Origin: Nocardia asteroides
Lineage (GTDB): Bacteria; Actinomycetota; Actinomycetes; Mycobacteriales; Mycobacteriaceae
Length of the DNA stretch: 64,000 nt
Reading direction: 5' to 3'
Assembly: GCF_021183625.1 (NCBI RefSeq)
Contig: NZ_CP089214.1
Location: 1,240,001 to 1,304,000 of the forward strand
The notes beneath the pieces were generated by a model. That model did not search any database. It worked only from the letters and a program-made list of their open reading frames with translations, and was not told the DNA's origin. Positions 19,570 through 28,600 of the stretch are shown here, in pieces (positions within the stretch are counted from its first letter, which is position 1; every line of letters begins with the position of its first letter). Made by a program: the position numbers and the translations under genes.

Positions 19570-20969
19570 CCGCGAACGAGACCGTCCCCGGCGGCGAACT
19601 GGTGGAGCGCGCGCTCGCGCACTCCACCGCGGACGAGACCATCGTGCTGGTCACCGACGCGCACGAGGCATCGCTGCGCTGGGCCGGGAACTCCATGACC
19701 ACCAACGGCTCGTCGGTGGCGCGGCAGTGGTCGGTGGTGGCGATCGTGCGCGAGGGGCCGAACGCGGCCCGGGTCGGCGTGGTCGGCTCGACCAGCATGG
19801 ACCCCGGCGAGATCGGCACCGTCGTCCGCGCCGCCGAGGCCGCCGCGCGCGCCGCCACCCCGGCCGGTGACGCGGTTCCGCTGCTCGAGGCCGCCGCCAC
19901 CCGCGGTGCGGGCGACGACGACTGGGCGGCCGCACCCGCCGGCACCGACATCGAGGTCTTCGCTCGACTGGCGGGCGACCTGGCAGGCGGCTTCGACGGC
20001 GCCGACCGGCTCTACGGCTTCGCGCACCACCAGGTGCACACCACCTGGCTCGGCACCTCGACCGGCGTGCGGCGCCGCTTCACCCAGCCCACCGGCTCGG
20101 TGGAGATCAACGGCAAGCGCGGCAGCGGCGACGAGGTGGCCAGCGCCTGGGTCGGGGTCGGCACCACCGACTTCGCCGACGTGGACACCCCGGGGCTCCT
20201 CGCCGACCTGAGCCGCAGGCTGGACTGGGCGGGCCGCCGGGTCGAGCTGCCCGCCGGGCGCTACGAGACGCTGCTGCCGCCGTCCGCCGTCGCCGACCTG
20301 ATGATCTACCTGACCTGGTCCATGGAGGGCAGGGCCGCGCACGAGGGGCACACCGCCTTCTCCCGCGCTGGCGGCACCAGGATCGGCGAGCAGCTGACCC
20401 AGCTCCCGCTCACGCTGTACTCCGACCCCGCCGCCGCCGGGCTGGAGTACCGGCCGTTCGTGGCGACGCCCGCCTCCTCGGAGCTGCTCTCGGTCTTCGA
20501 CAACGGGCTACCCGCCGAGCGGGTGGACTGGGTGCGCGACGGCGCCGTGCGCTCGCTGGTCTACCCGCGCGCCACCGCAGCCGAGTTCGGCACCGCGCCC
20601 ACCGTGCCCGGCGACAACCTGCTGCTCACCGGCGGCTCGGCGGCCACGCTCGACGAGATGGTCGCGCGCACCGAGCGCGGCCTGCTGCTCACCACGCTCT
20701 GGTACATCCGCGAGGTGGACCCGGCCACGCTGCTGCTGACCGGGCTCACCCGGGACGGCGTCTATCTGGTGGAGGACGGCGCGGTCACCGCGGCGGTGAA
20801 CAACTTCCGGTTCAACGAGAGCCCGCTGGACCTGCTGCGGCGCACCGCCGAGGCGGGGGCCACCGAGATCACGCTGCCGCGCGAGTGGAAGGACTGGTTC
20901 ACCCGCACGGCCATGCCGCCGCTGCGGATCCCGGACTTCCACATGTCCTCGGTGAGCAAGGCGACCTGA
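19566..20969 (+). CDS. TldE/PmbA-family protease partner subunit
   Basis: This is the non-catalytic partner of TldD. The 467-residue protein lacks the HExxxH motif at the matching place (MIYLTWSMEGRAAHEGHTAF), as expected for TldE/PmbA. Family segments include a C-terminal GLLLTTLWYIREVDP and PPLRIPDFHMSSVS. It begins four bases inside the tldD end (GTGA overlap), so stoichiometric production is likely. Its stop abuts, base to base, the stop of the convergent PPOX gene, leaving no room for a separate terminator. Confidence 0.93.
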   Translation: MTANETVPGGELVERALAHSTADETIVLVTDAHEASLRWAGNSMTTNGSSVARQWSVVAIVREGPNAARVGVVGSTSMDPGEIGTVVRAAEAAARAATPAGDAVPLLEAAATRGAGDDDWAAAPAGTDIEVFARLAGDLAGGFDGADRLYGFAHHQVHTTWLGTSTGVRRRFTQPTGSVEINGKRGSGDEVASAWVGVGTTDFADVDTPGLLADLSRRLDWAGRRVELPAGRYETLLPPSAVADLMIYLTWSMEGRAAHEGHTAFSRAGGTRIGEQLTQLPLTLYSDPAAAGLEYRPFVATPASSELLSVFDNGLPAERVDWVRDGAVRSLVYPRATAAEFGTAPTVPGDNLLLTGGSAATLDEMVARTERGLLLTTLWYIREVDPATLLLTGLTRDGVYLVEDGAVTAAVNNFRFNESPLDLLRRTAEAGATEITLPREWKDWFTRTAMPPLRIPDFHMSSVSKAT

Positions 20970-21365
20970 TCAGGCCGGGGCGGCAGCCGGGGTGATGGCG
21001 AGCCCGACGGTGCCGTCCTTGCCGCGCCGGATATTGCTGCCGAGGATCAGCAGCGGCGCGGTGAGCCAGTACTTGCGGCGCAGCAGCGAGCGCACCTTCT
21101 CGGTGCCCGCGGCGTCCAGCACCCGGGCGCTGCCGTGCTCGATCACGTCGCCGGTCGGCTTGCCCCTGGCCGAGCAGGGCTGCAGGGTGACGGTGCCGTC
21201 CCGGCGGATCCGCTTGACCTTGCCCGCGTTGGTCTCGGTCCACACGTAGAGGGTGTCGCCCTCGGAGACCGCCCAGACCGGCGTCGCCACCGGCGTGCCG
21301 TCCTTGCGGAACGTGGTCAGCAGAACGTAGTTCGCGGTGGCGACGGCGCCGAAGCTTGTGCTCAT
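20970..21365 (-). CDS. PPOX-class F420/flavin-dependent oxidoreductase
   Basis: This 131-residue split-barrel protein belongs to the pyridoxamine-5'-phosphate-oxidase-like family, common in F420-producing actinomycetes. Visible features are an N-terminal strand TANYVLLTTFRKDGTPVATP, the VWTETNAGKVKRIRRDG segment and a C-terminal IRRGKDGTVGLAI. The cofactor could be F420 or a flavin, and the substrate is unknown. The ATG at 21365 is preceded by TACGCT at seven bases, so it is probably leaderless. Its end touches the convergent TldE gene. Confidence 0.88.
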   Translation of the reverse strand: MSTSFGAVATANYVLLTTFRKDGTPVATPVWAVSEGDTLYVWTETNAGKVKRIRRDGTVTLQPCSARGKPTGDVIEHGSARVLDAAGTEKVRSLLRRKYWLTAPLLILGSNIRRGKDGTVGLAITPAAAPA

Positions 21366-21388
21366 GCCCGGCAGCGTAGCCGGGAACG

Positions 21389-21943
21389 TCAGCGATCGTC
21401 CGCCATGCGGTACTCCCCCGCCTCGAGTCGCGCGATCACGCCGTCGGTCCAGCCGGTCAGGTTGCCGAAGACGCTGCTCCAGAGTTCCAGCAGGTCGGTG
21501 GTGTGCGGCGTCTCGTAGCGGCCGGGGAAATCCGGCACCATGCCGAGCAGCTCGCGCTCCACCTCGGCGCTGCGTGTTCGCTGCTCGCGTAATCGCGCGA
21601 GCACGTGCGCGCGGGGCAGCGCGTCCATGAAGGCGATGGCGGCGCCGAGCTCCTCCATGTCGATGCTCACCAGCGCCTCGTCCATGAGCGTGCGGAACTC
21701 CCGCTCGCCCGCCGCCGTCAGCGCGTAGAGCGTCCGGCCGGGGCCGCGCTCGCCCGGCTCGGTGCCGAGCTCGCGCAGCTTGCCCTCGGCGGTGAGCTGC
21801 TTGAGCGCGTGGTGGATCGAGCCGGGGCGCACGTTGGTCCAGGTCTCGGCGCGCCAGTCGAGCAGCTCGCGGCGCACCGCGTACCCGTGTGCGGAGCCGC
21901 GCCCGCGGATCACCCCGAGCACGAGCAGGCGTACCGCGGCCAT
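21389..21943 (-). CDS. PadR-family transcriptional regulator
   Basis: This 184-residue regulator has an N-terminal winged helix-turn-helix (residues 1-80: LLVLGVIRGRGSAHGYAVRRE, then GSIHHALKQLTAEGKLRE) and a helical C-terminal dimerization arm. A strong AGGAAGG site precedes its ATG. It is divergent from a VOC-family gene, and a near-perfect 20-bp palindrome lies in the intergenic region. By analogy with other PadR loci it probably represses the divergent gene, and itself, until a small ligand binds. Confidence 0.93.
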   Translation of the reverse strand: MAAVRLLVLGVIRGRGSAHGYAVRRELLDWRAETWTNVRPGSIHHALKQLTAEGKLRELGTEPGERGPGRTLYALTAAGEREFRTLMDEALVSIDMEELGAAIAFMDALPRAHVLARLREQRTRSAEVERELLGMVPDFPGRYETPHTTDLLELWSSVFGNLTGWTDGVIARLEAGEYRMADDR

Positions 21944-21956
21944 CCGCGCCCCTTCC

Positions 21957-21986
21957 TTGACGAGCGATGCGTGCCAACCCTAGCCT
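21957..21986 (+). promoter_or_regulatory. Promoter of the VOC-family gene
   Basis: TTGACG (21957-21962) and TAGCCT (21981-21986) are separated by 18 bases. This is a good actinobacterial sigma-70-type promoter, placing the transcript start at about 21993. The PadR-type palindrome begins right after the -10 hexamer, so a bound repressor would cover the start site. Confidence 0.6.
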
Positions 21987-22006
21987 GGTAATCAAATTTG
22001 ACTACC
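21987..22006. promoter_or_regulatory. Near-perfect palindrome, likely PadR operator
   Basis: GGTAATCAAATTTGACTACC is a 20-bp inverted repeat with one mismatch in its ten base pairs. It is AT-rich in a GC-rich surround and lies between the divergent PadR and VOC genes, overlapping the predicted transcript start of the latter. Confidence 0.7.
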
Positions 22007-22017
22007 TAGGAGGGGTT

Positions 22018-22731
22018 GTGGCGGATACCGCCGTACCGGTCATGTGGGCGGGCGAGCTGAGCGCGACGCTGGATTTCTACCGGGCGCTCGGATACGAGGT
22101 GACGCACGAGCAGACCCGGCCGTACAGCTACGGCGCGATCCACCGGCCCGGCTACGACCTGCACTTCTTCGCTCCGCCGAAGGCCGGGGACCGGAGCACC
22201 GAGAATGTCGGCTGCCTCGTGATGGTCGGTGAGGTGGAGGAGCTGCACGCCGGTTTCAGCGCGGCGCTGCGCGCGAAGTACGGGAAGGTGCCCGCGCGCG
22301 GCATCCCCCGGATCACCCGGATGCGGCCGGGGCAGACCCGGTTCACCGTCTACGACCCGGCCGGTAACGGCGTCACCTACATCCGGCACGACGAACCGGA
22401 GATGGAGTACGGCGGCTCGTCGAAGCTCACCGGGCTGGCGAAGGTCATCGACAATGCCCGGATCCTGCGCTTCTCCAAGCAGGACGACCCCGCCGCGCGG
22501 CGCGCGCTGGAGGCCGGGCTGCGCAGGCACGGCGCCACCGCGACCGCACTCGAGCGCGCGCACGCCCTCGCCGACCTGGTGGAAATCGCGGTGGCCGAGG
22601 AGAATTCGGCCCGCGCCGCCGAGCTGCGCGGAAAGATCGCCGAGCTGGAGCTGAGCGCCGAGGAGCGGAAGGCGATCGCCGAGCACCTGCGGATCGCCAC
22701 CGATCTCGCGGAGTGGCTGGACGCCGACTGA
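22018..22731 (+). CDS. VOC-family (glyoxalase/bleomycin-resistance fold) protein with helical C-terminal extension
   Basis: This 237-residue protein has an N-terminal VOC domain (residues about 3-120: VPVMWAGELSATLDFYRALG, DLHFFAPP, RFTVYDPAGNGVTYIRHDE). An unusual C-terminal helical half of about 110 residues follows, rich in Ala, Glu and Arg. VOC proteins may be resistance proteins, dioxygenases or lyases. I cannot assign the substrate. The GTG at 22018 is chosen because AGGAGG sits at 22008-22013; an upstream ATG at 21967 would start before the promoter. The divergent PadR gene and palindrome suggest ligand-induced expression. Confidence 0.87.
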   Translation: MADTAVPVMWAGELSATLDFYRALGYEVTHEQTRPYSYGAIHRPGYDLHFFAPPKAGDRSTENVGCLVMVGEVEELHAGFSAALRAKYGKVPARGIPRITRMRPGQTRFTVYDPAGNGVTYIRHDEPEMEYGGSSKLTGLAKVIDNARILRFSKQDDPAARRALEAGLRRHGATATALERAHALADLVEIAVAEENSARAAELRGKIAELELSAEERKAIAEHLRIATDLAEWLDAD

Positions 22732-22771
22732 GGTTTGCGCGCGGCCGTCATCGCGGGAAGGATCGGCGACC

Positions 22772-23791
22772 ATGTCCACGGATGTGCAGCTGATCGGCGA
22801 TGCGCTGGAATTGCCCGGCGGGGTGCGGGTGACCTTCGTCCGCACCCTCCGGCTCCCCGAGGAGGGCACCTACCCGCTGCCGCCGGGGCTCGGGTCGTTC
22901 CCGCTGCGCCGGGTGGCCGACTACCCGGAGACGGCGCCTGCCGAGTGGCGCGAGCGCGGCGGCGTGATGCTCCCGGTGTACCAGCGGGAGGCCATGTGGC
23001 TGCGGTTCTCCGCGGCCGCGCCCGCCGCGCTGCGGGTCGGGATCGGCAAGGTGTGCGCGGTCTCCGGAAAGCCGTGGAGCGGGGCGTTGGCGCGGAAGCC
23101 GCAGAACTACCTCGCGCTCCCGCGGCAGCCGTGGCTGGACGGGATCAACTCCGGCACCGGGACGGTCAGGCAGTTCGTCGCGGTGCCGCTCGGACTCGGC
23201 GCGACCGTCGAGGGGCAGGTCACCGGAGCCGAGCAGTGGGGCGGGGTGCAGCTGGCGGTGCACCCGCTGACCGCGGCGGCGCGGTCGGCCTTGGAGGCCG
23301 AGCAGCGGGCCCGGCCGCCGGTCGCCAGGGCGGGCGGCCCGATGCCTGCCGCGCCCGCGGCGTACTCGGCGCCCGCGCCCGCGGGCGCCCCCGCTCGGGC
23401 CGGGGGCCCGCGGCCGCGGCGGGCGATGGGGCTCGGGGCGGGCGGCACCATGCGGCAGGAGATCGTCGCCGACACCCGCCCGCTCACCGACTACCGGCCG
23501 GAGCCGGCCGGGCGGGTCTTCGTGCACCTCGCCTCGGCGGCGGAGTGGAAGGCGATCACCGGTGAACCGGCCCCGGCCACCCCGATCACCGCGCACGCCT
23601 ACGCCGAGCACGGGCTGCCGTGGTACGAGTACTACGACGCGGACGCCGACGACCTGCCCGCCGCCGACGAACTCGCCGTGGTGCGCCCCACCGGCGACTG
23701 GCTGGCCGACGAGGGCGAGAATCCGGCCGTCACGCAGCCGCTCCCGGTCATCCCGATCGGCACGAAGCCGGTGGCCGACGGCGAGTGGTGA
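22772..23791 (+). CDS. Protein of unknown function, two conserved ends joined by an Ala/Pro-rich linker
   Basis: I do not recognise a family for this 339-residue protein. The first 170 residues look globular (LRLPEEGTYPLPPGLGSFPL, ARKPQNYLALPRQPWLDGI, GQVTGAEQWGGVQLAVHPL). Residues about 180-225 are a disordered Ala/Pro/Gly/Arg stretch. The rest is acidic, rich in Tyr and Asp (PWYEYYDADADDLPAADELA). There is no signal peptide or membrane segment. It lies 40 bases after the VOC gene on the same strand and could share its transcript. Confidence 0.75.
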   Translation: MSTDVQLIGDALELPGGVRVTFVRTLRLPEEGTYPLPPGLGSFPLRRVADYPETAPAEWRERGGVMLPVYQREAMWLRFSAAAPAALRVGIGKVCAVSGKPWSGALARKPQNYLALPRQPWLDGINSGTGTVRQFVAVPLGLGATVEGQVTGAEQWGGVQLAVHPLTAAARSALEAEQRARPPVARAGGPMPAAPAAYSAPAPAGAPARAGGPRPRRAMGLGAGGTMRQEIVADTRPLTDYRPEPAGRVFVHLASAAEWKAITGEPAPATPITAHAYAEHGLPWYEYYDADADDLPAADELAVVRPTGDWLADEGENPAVTQPLPVIPIGTKPVADGEW

Positions 23792-23866
23792 TCGGCCCGG
23801 CCGAACCTGTCACCGGGTCGCGGTAGCGTCCCGGCGGACAGCGTCCCCTACCGGGAGGAACCCACC

Positions 23867-24511
23867 GTGCCACCACTCGTGCGGGTACAGAACTTCGGCG
23901 TCTCCGCCGACGGCTTCGGCGCAGGCGAGGGCCAGAGCCGCGAGCGCCCCTTCGGCCACGCCGACCCGGGAGCGCTGCTCGGCTGGGCGGGCGCGACCGC
24001 GCACTGGGTGAACCGGGCCGAGCCGGGCGGCAGCTACGGCCTCGACGACTACTTCACCCGCGACTTCGACCGCAACATCGGCGCGGAGATCATGGGGCGC
24101 AACAAGTTCGGGCCGCAGCGCGGGCCGTGGGATGACCACTCGTGGGAGGGGTGGTGGGGCGCGGAGCCGCCGTTCCGCACCCCGGTCTTCGTGCTCACCC
24201 ACCACCCGCGCCCCGCCATCACGCTCGGGCAGACCACCTTCCACTTCCTGGACGCCACGCCGCGGGAGGCGCTCGATCGCGCGCTCGCGGCAGCGGACGG
24301 CCGCGACGTGCGGATCGGCGGCGGCGTGCAGACCGTGCGGGAGTTCCTGGACGCCGACCTGATCGACACCATGCACGTGTCGGTCGCCCCGATCGAACTC
24401 GGCAGGGGCGAGCGGCTGTGGCGTAGCCCGGACGAGCTCACGGATCGGTTCCACCTGGAGCGGGTGCCGAGCACGAGCGGCGTGGTGCACCACCTGTTCT
24501 GGCGGCGGTAG
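23867..24511 (+). CDS. Dihydrofolate reductase-like / RibD C-terminal domain protein
   Basis: This 214-residue protein has the fold shared by DHFR and the RibD reductase domain. Visible segments are an N-terminal strand VRVQNFGVSADGF, EIMGRNKFGP, the NADPH-loop region IGGGVQTVREFLDADLIDT and a C-terminal strand VVHHLFWRR. Family members reduce varied pteridine or pyrimidine-like substrates; the one here is unknown. GTG at 23867 has GGAGG ten bases ahead. It converges on the methionine aminopeptidase gene, with only three bases between the stops. Confidence 0.87.
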   Translation: MPPLVRVQNFGVSADGFGAGEGQSRERPFGHADPGALLGWAGATAHWVNRAEPGGSYGLDDYFTRDFDRNIGAEIMGRNKFGPQRGPWDDHSWEGWWGAEPPFRTPVFVLTHHPRPAITLGQTTFHFLDATPREALDRALAAADGRDVRIGGGVQTVREFLDADLIDTMHVSVAPIELGRGERLWRSPDELTDRFHLERVPSTSGVVHHLFWRR

Positions 24512-24514
24512 CGC

Positions 24515-25279
24515 TCAGACGGCGGTGAGGATCCGCGGGCCGTCGGCGGTGACGGCGACGGTGTGCTCGGTGTGCGCGGTGCGCGAGCCGTCGGCGGAGC
24601 GGATGGTCCAGCCGTCCGGGTCGGTGACGATGCGATCGGTGGTGCGGGCGAACCAGGGCTCGATGGCGATGGTCAGGCCGGGGCGCAGCGGATAGCCGCG
24701 GCCCGCGCGCCCGGCGTTGGGGATGTGCAGCTCCTCGTGCATGGTGCGGCCGATGCCGTGGCCGCCGTACTCGGTGTTCACCGGGTAGCCCGCCGCCCGC
24801 GCGACCGCCTCGATGGCGGCGGAGACGTCGCCGATCCGGTTGCCCGGCCGCGCGGCGGCGACGGCGGCGGCCAGCGCCTCCTCGGTGGCGCGGATCAGCC
24901 GCAGGTCCTCGGCGTCCGGGGTGCCCGCCACCGTGGTGATCGCGGCGTCGGCGGCCCAGCCGTCGATGGTGACGGCGAGATCGGCGGTGAGCACGTCGCC
25001 GTCGCGCAGCGCGTAGTCGAACGGGAGGCCGTGCAGCACGGCGTCGTTCACCGACAGGCAGACGGTGTTGCGGAACGGGCCGCGGCCGAAGGACGGGGCG
25101 TAGTCCCAGTAGCAGGAGACGGCGCCGCGCTCGGCGATCCGGTCGCGCACGTAGCGCTCCAGGTCGAGCAGGTTCACGCCGACCACGGCGCGGTCGCGGA
25201 CCCCGGCCAGCACGTCGGCGACGAACGCGCCGGTGACCCGCATGCGCGCGATCTCCGCGGGGGACTTCAACTCGACCAT
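24515..25279 (-). CDS. map: Type I methionine aminopeptidase
   Basis: This 254-residue enzyme removes the initiator methionine from new proteins. All five metal ligands are visible: Asp in TADLAVTIDG, Asp in WAADAAITT, His in GHGIGRTMHEE, Glu in IAIEPWF and Glu in HTEHTVAV. The ATG at 25279 has GGAGG immediately upstream. Its promoter region holds three copies of GGTAT-N4-ATACC shared with the divergent XRE regulator, so this copy is probably conditionally expressed. A second, housekeeping map elsewhere is likely, as is usual in actinomycetes, but cannot be checked here. Confidence 0.95.
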   Translation of the reverse strand: MVELKSPAEIARMRVTGAFVADVLAGVRDRAVVGVNLLDLERYVRDRIAERGAVSCYWDYAPSFGRGPFRNTVCLSVNDAVLHGLPFDYALRDGDVLTADLAVTIDGWAADAAITTVAGTPDAEDLRLIRATEEALAAAVAAARPGNRIGDVSAAIEAVARAAGYPVNTEYGGHGIGRTMHEELHIPNAGRAGRGYPLRPGLTIAIEPWFARTTDRIVTDPDGWTIRSADGSRTAHTEHTVAVTADGPRILTAV

Positions 25280-25289
25280 GGGCACCTCC

Positions 25290-25303
25290 GGTATAGGAAT
25301 ACC
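25290..25303. promoter_or_regulatory. Operator copy 1, GGTAT-AGGA-ATACC
   Basis: Perfect 5-bp inverted repeat with a 4-base spacer, just upstream of the map ribosome-binding site. It is one of three sites with identical arms. Confidence 0.75.
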
Positions 25304-25323
25304 GGAGCAACGGTAGCCGAGAC

Positions 25324-25337
25324 GGTATTTGAATACC
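25324..25337. promoter_or_regulatory. Operator copy 2, GGTAT-TTGA-ATACC
   Basis: The arms are identical to copy 1. It starts 34 bases after copy 1, in the middle of the map-XRE intergenic region. Confidence 0.75.
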
Positions 25338-25342
25338 AGCTC

Positions 25343-25372
25343 TTGCGGTATATCAATACCGGCCGCTACGGT
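25343..25372 (+). promoter_or_regulatory. Promoter of the XRE regulator gene
   Basis: TTGCGG (25343-25348) and TACGGT (25367-25372) are 18 bases apart. The -10 hexamer ends six bases before the ATG, so the transcript should be leaderless. Operator copy 3 overlaps the -35 element and most of the spacer. Confidence 0.55.
25347..25360. promoter_or_regulatory. Operator copy 3, GGTAT-ATCA-ATACC
   Basis: Third perfect copy, 23 bases after the start of copy 2. It lies within the XRE promoter, so the regulator probably represses itself. Confidence 0.75.
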
Positions 25373-25378
25373 GTCCGC

Positions 25379-25642
25379 ATGGTTCGCCTCCCCCTGACCC
25401 CGGCCCAGCTCGAAGCGGGGCGCAGGCTCGGCACGCGGCTGCGCGCCGCCAGGGGCGAGCGCGACCCGGGCGCGATCGCGCACGCCGCGGGGATCTCGCC
25501 CGAGACGCTGCGCAAGATCGAGACCGGGCGGCTGCCCTCCCCCGGCTTCGGCACCGTCGTCGCGCTCTGCCACGCGCTCGACCTGCCGGTTCAGGAACTG
25601 GCCGAGGTCTGGCGCTCGGCCGGGCTGGCCGAGACCGCCTGA
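25379..25642 (+). CDS. Small XRE-family transcriptional regulator
   Basis: This 87-residue protein is almost entirely a helix-turn-helix domain (LGTRLRAARGERDPGAIAHA, GISPETLRKIETGRLPSPGFGTV, then ALCHALDLPVQELAEVWRS). There is no ligand-binding or oligomerization domain beyond it. It is divergent from map. The three palindromes between the two genes, one inside its own promoter, strongly suggest autoregulation and control of map. It converges on cobN with a seven-base gap. Confidence 0.92.
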   Translation: MVRLPLTPAQLEAGRRLGTRLRAARGERDPGAIAHAAGISPETLRKIETGRLPSPGFGTVVALCHALDLPVQELAEVWRSAGLAETA

Positions 25643-25649
25643 CCCCGCG

Positions 25650-28600
25650 CTACTCCAGCTCGCCCTCGGACTCCAGGTAGACCTCGCGCAGGCGGTCCAG
25701 CGTCTCCGGCTCGGGCTGCGCCCACATGCCGCGCTCGGCGGCCTCCAGCAGCCGCTCGGCGATGCCGTGCAGCGCCCACGGGTTCGACTGCGTCATGAAC
25801 TTGCGGTTCACGTCGTCGAAGACGTAGCTCTCGCTGAGCTTCTCGTACATCCAGTCGGCGACCACGTCGGTGGTGGCGTCGTAGCCGAAGAGGTAGTCGA
25901 CGGTCGCGGCCATCTCGAAGGCGCCCTTGTAGCCGTGCCTGCGCATCGCCTCCAGCCAGCGCGGGTTCACCACGCGGGCGCGGAAGACCCGGGTGGTCTC
26001 CTCGGAGAGGGTGCGGGTGCGCACCGCGTCCGGGCGGGTGCTGTCGCCGATGTAGGCCTCCGGGTTCTTCCCGGTGAGCGCGCGCACCGTGGCGACCATG
26101 CCGCCGTGGTACTGGAAGTAGTCGTCGGAGTCGGCGATGTCGTGCTCGCGGGTGTCGGTGTTCTTCGCCGCGACCGCGATCCGCCGGTAGGCGGTGCGCA
26201 TGTCGTCGGCGGCCGGGGCGCCGTCCAGGTCGCGGCCGTAGGCGAAGCCACCCCACGCGGTGTAGACCTGCGCGAGGTCGTCGTCGGTGCGCCAGCTCTT
26301 GGAATCGATGAGCTGTAGCAGGCCTGCGCCGTATGTACCCGGCTTGGAACCGAAGATCCGGGTGGTGGCGCGGCGCTCGTCGCCGTGCTCGGCGAGGTCG
26401 GCGGCGGCGTGCGCGCGGACGTAGTTCTGCTCGGCGGGCTCGTCCAGCCCGGCGACCAGCCGCACCGCGTCGTCCAGCAGCGCGAGCACGTGCGGGAAGG
26501 CGTCGCGGAAGAAGCCGCTGATCCGGACGGTGACGTCGATCCGGGGGCGGCCCAGCTCGGCGAGGTCGAGTACCTCGAGCGCGGTGACGCGGCGGCTGGC
26601 CTCGTCCCACACCGGGCGCACGCCGAGCAGCGCGAACACCTCGGCGATGTCGTCGCCGGAGGTGCGCATGGCCGCGGTGCCCCAGACCGAGATCCCGACC
26701 GAGCGCGGGTACTCGCCGTGGTCGGCCAGGTACCGCTCGAGCAGCGAGTCGGCCATGGCCTGGCCGGTCTCCCAGGCCAGCCGGGACGGGACCGCCTTGG
26801 GGTCGACCGAGTAGAAGTTGCGGCCGGTGGGGAGGACGTTGATCAGGCCGCGCAGCGGGGAGCCGCTCGGGCCGGCCGGGACGAAGCCGCCGTTCAGGGC
26901 GTGCAGGACGCGGTCCAGCTCGATGCCGGTGCCGCGCAGGCGGGGGACGACTTCGCGCGCCGCGAAGCGGAGCACCGCGCGCACGGGTTCGGTGTCGGTG
27001 ACGCCGTCGAGCGCGGGGCGCGCGGCGCTGTCGGCAGCGGCCCCGAGCGCGTCGCGCGCGGCGTCCGCCGGACCGCCCGCGGCGGCGACGTTCGCGGCGA
27101 CGGCGTTCGCGGCGACGGCGTTCGCGGCGGCGACGTTCGCGGCGGCGAGGTTCGCGGCGGCGGCGTCGACGATGGCGTCGACCGCGTCGACCGACCAGTC
27201 CGCGGCCTGGAGGGCGGCGACCAGCGAGCGCGCGCGCTCCTCGACGTCGTCCACGCGGGTCCGCGACTCGCCCCCGGACTCGTCAAGGCCGAGCGCCTCG
27301 CGCAGCCCCGGCACCGAGTGCTCACCGCCCCAGAGCTGGCGGGCGCGCAGCATGGCGAGCACCAGGTCGAGCTCGGTCTCCCCGGCGGGCGCCTGGCCGA
27401 GGATGTGCAGCCCGTCCCGGATCTGCACGTCCTTGATCTCGCAGAGCCACCCGTCGACGTGCAGCAGCATGTCGTCGAAGACGTCCTCCTCCGGACGCTC
27501 GGCGAGCCCCAGGTCGTGGTCCATCTTGGCGGCGCGCATGAGCGTCCAGATCTGCTGCCGGATGGCGGGCAGCTTGGCCGGGTCCAGCGCGGAGATGTTG
27601 GCGTGCTCGTCGAGCAGCTGCTCCAGCCGGGAGATGTCGCCGTAGGTCTCGGCGCGCGCCATCGGCGGGATCAGGTGGTCGACCAGGGTGGCGTGCGCCC
27701 GGCGCTTGGCCTGCGTGCCCTCGCCCGGGTCGTTGACCAGGAACGGGTAGATCAGCGGCAGGTCGCCGAGCGCGGCGTCGGTGCCGCAGGCGGCGGACAT
27801 GCCGAGCGTCTTGCCAGGCAGCCACTCCAGGTTGCCGTGCTTGCCCAGGTGCACGACGGCGTCCGCGCCGAACCCGTCCGCCAGCCAGCGGTACACCGCC
27901 AGGTAGTGGTGGCTCGGCGCGAGATCCGGGTCGTGGTAGATCGCGACCGGGTTCTCGCCGAACCCGCGCGGCGGCTGCACGATCAGCACCACGTTGCCGA
28001 ACCGCAGCGCGGCGATGACGATCTCGCCTGCCGGGTCGGCCGAGCGGTCCACGTAGAGCTCACCCGGCGGCGGGCCCCAGGACGCGATCACCGCTTCGCG
28101 CAGCTCGTCCGGCAGCGTCTCGAACCAGGCGGTGTAGGCGGCGGCGCCGATCCGCACCGGGTTGCCCTCGAGCTGCTCGGCGGAGAGCCAGTCCGGGTCC
28201 TGCCCGCCCGCCGCGATGAGCGCGTGGATGAGCGCGTCGCCGTCCCGCTCCTCCAGCCCGGGCACCTCGCCGGGGTCGCCGATGTCGTACCCGGCGGCGC
28301 GCAGCTCGTGCAGCAGGCGGATGGTGCTGGCCGGGGTATCGAGGCCGACGGCGTTGCCGATCCTGGCGTGCTTGGTCGGGTAGGCGGAGAGCATGAGCGC
28401 CAGCTTCTTCTCCGGGGCGGGGATGTGCCGGAGCCGGGCGTGCCTGGTCGCGATCCCGGCGACCCGGGCGGCGCGCTCCGGGTCGGGCACGTAGGTGGAG
28501 AGCCCGTCCGCGTCGAACTCCTTGAAGGAGAACGGGACCGTGATGATCCGGCCGTCGAACTCCGGCACCGCCACCTGCGTCGCGACGTCCAGCGGGGAGA

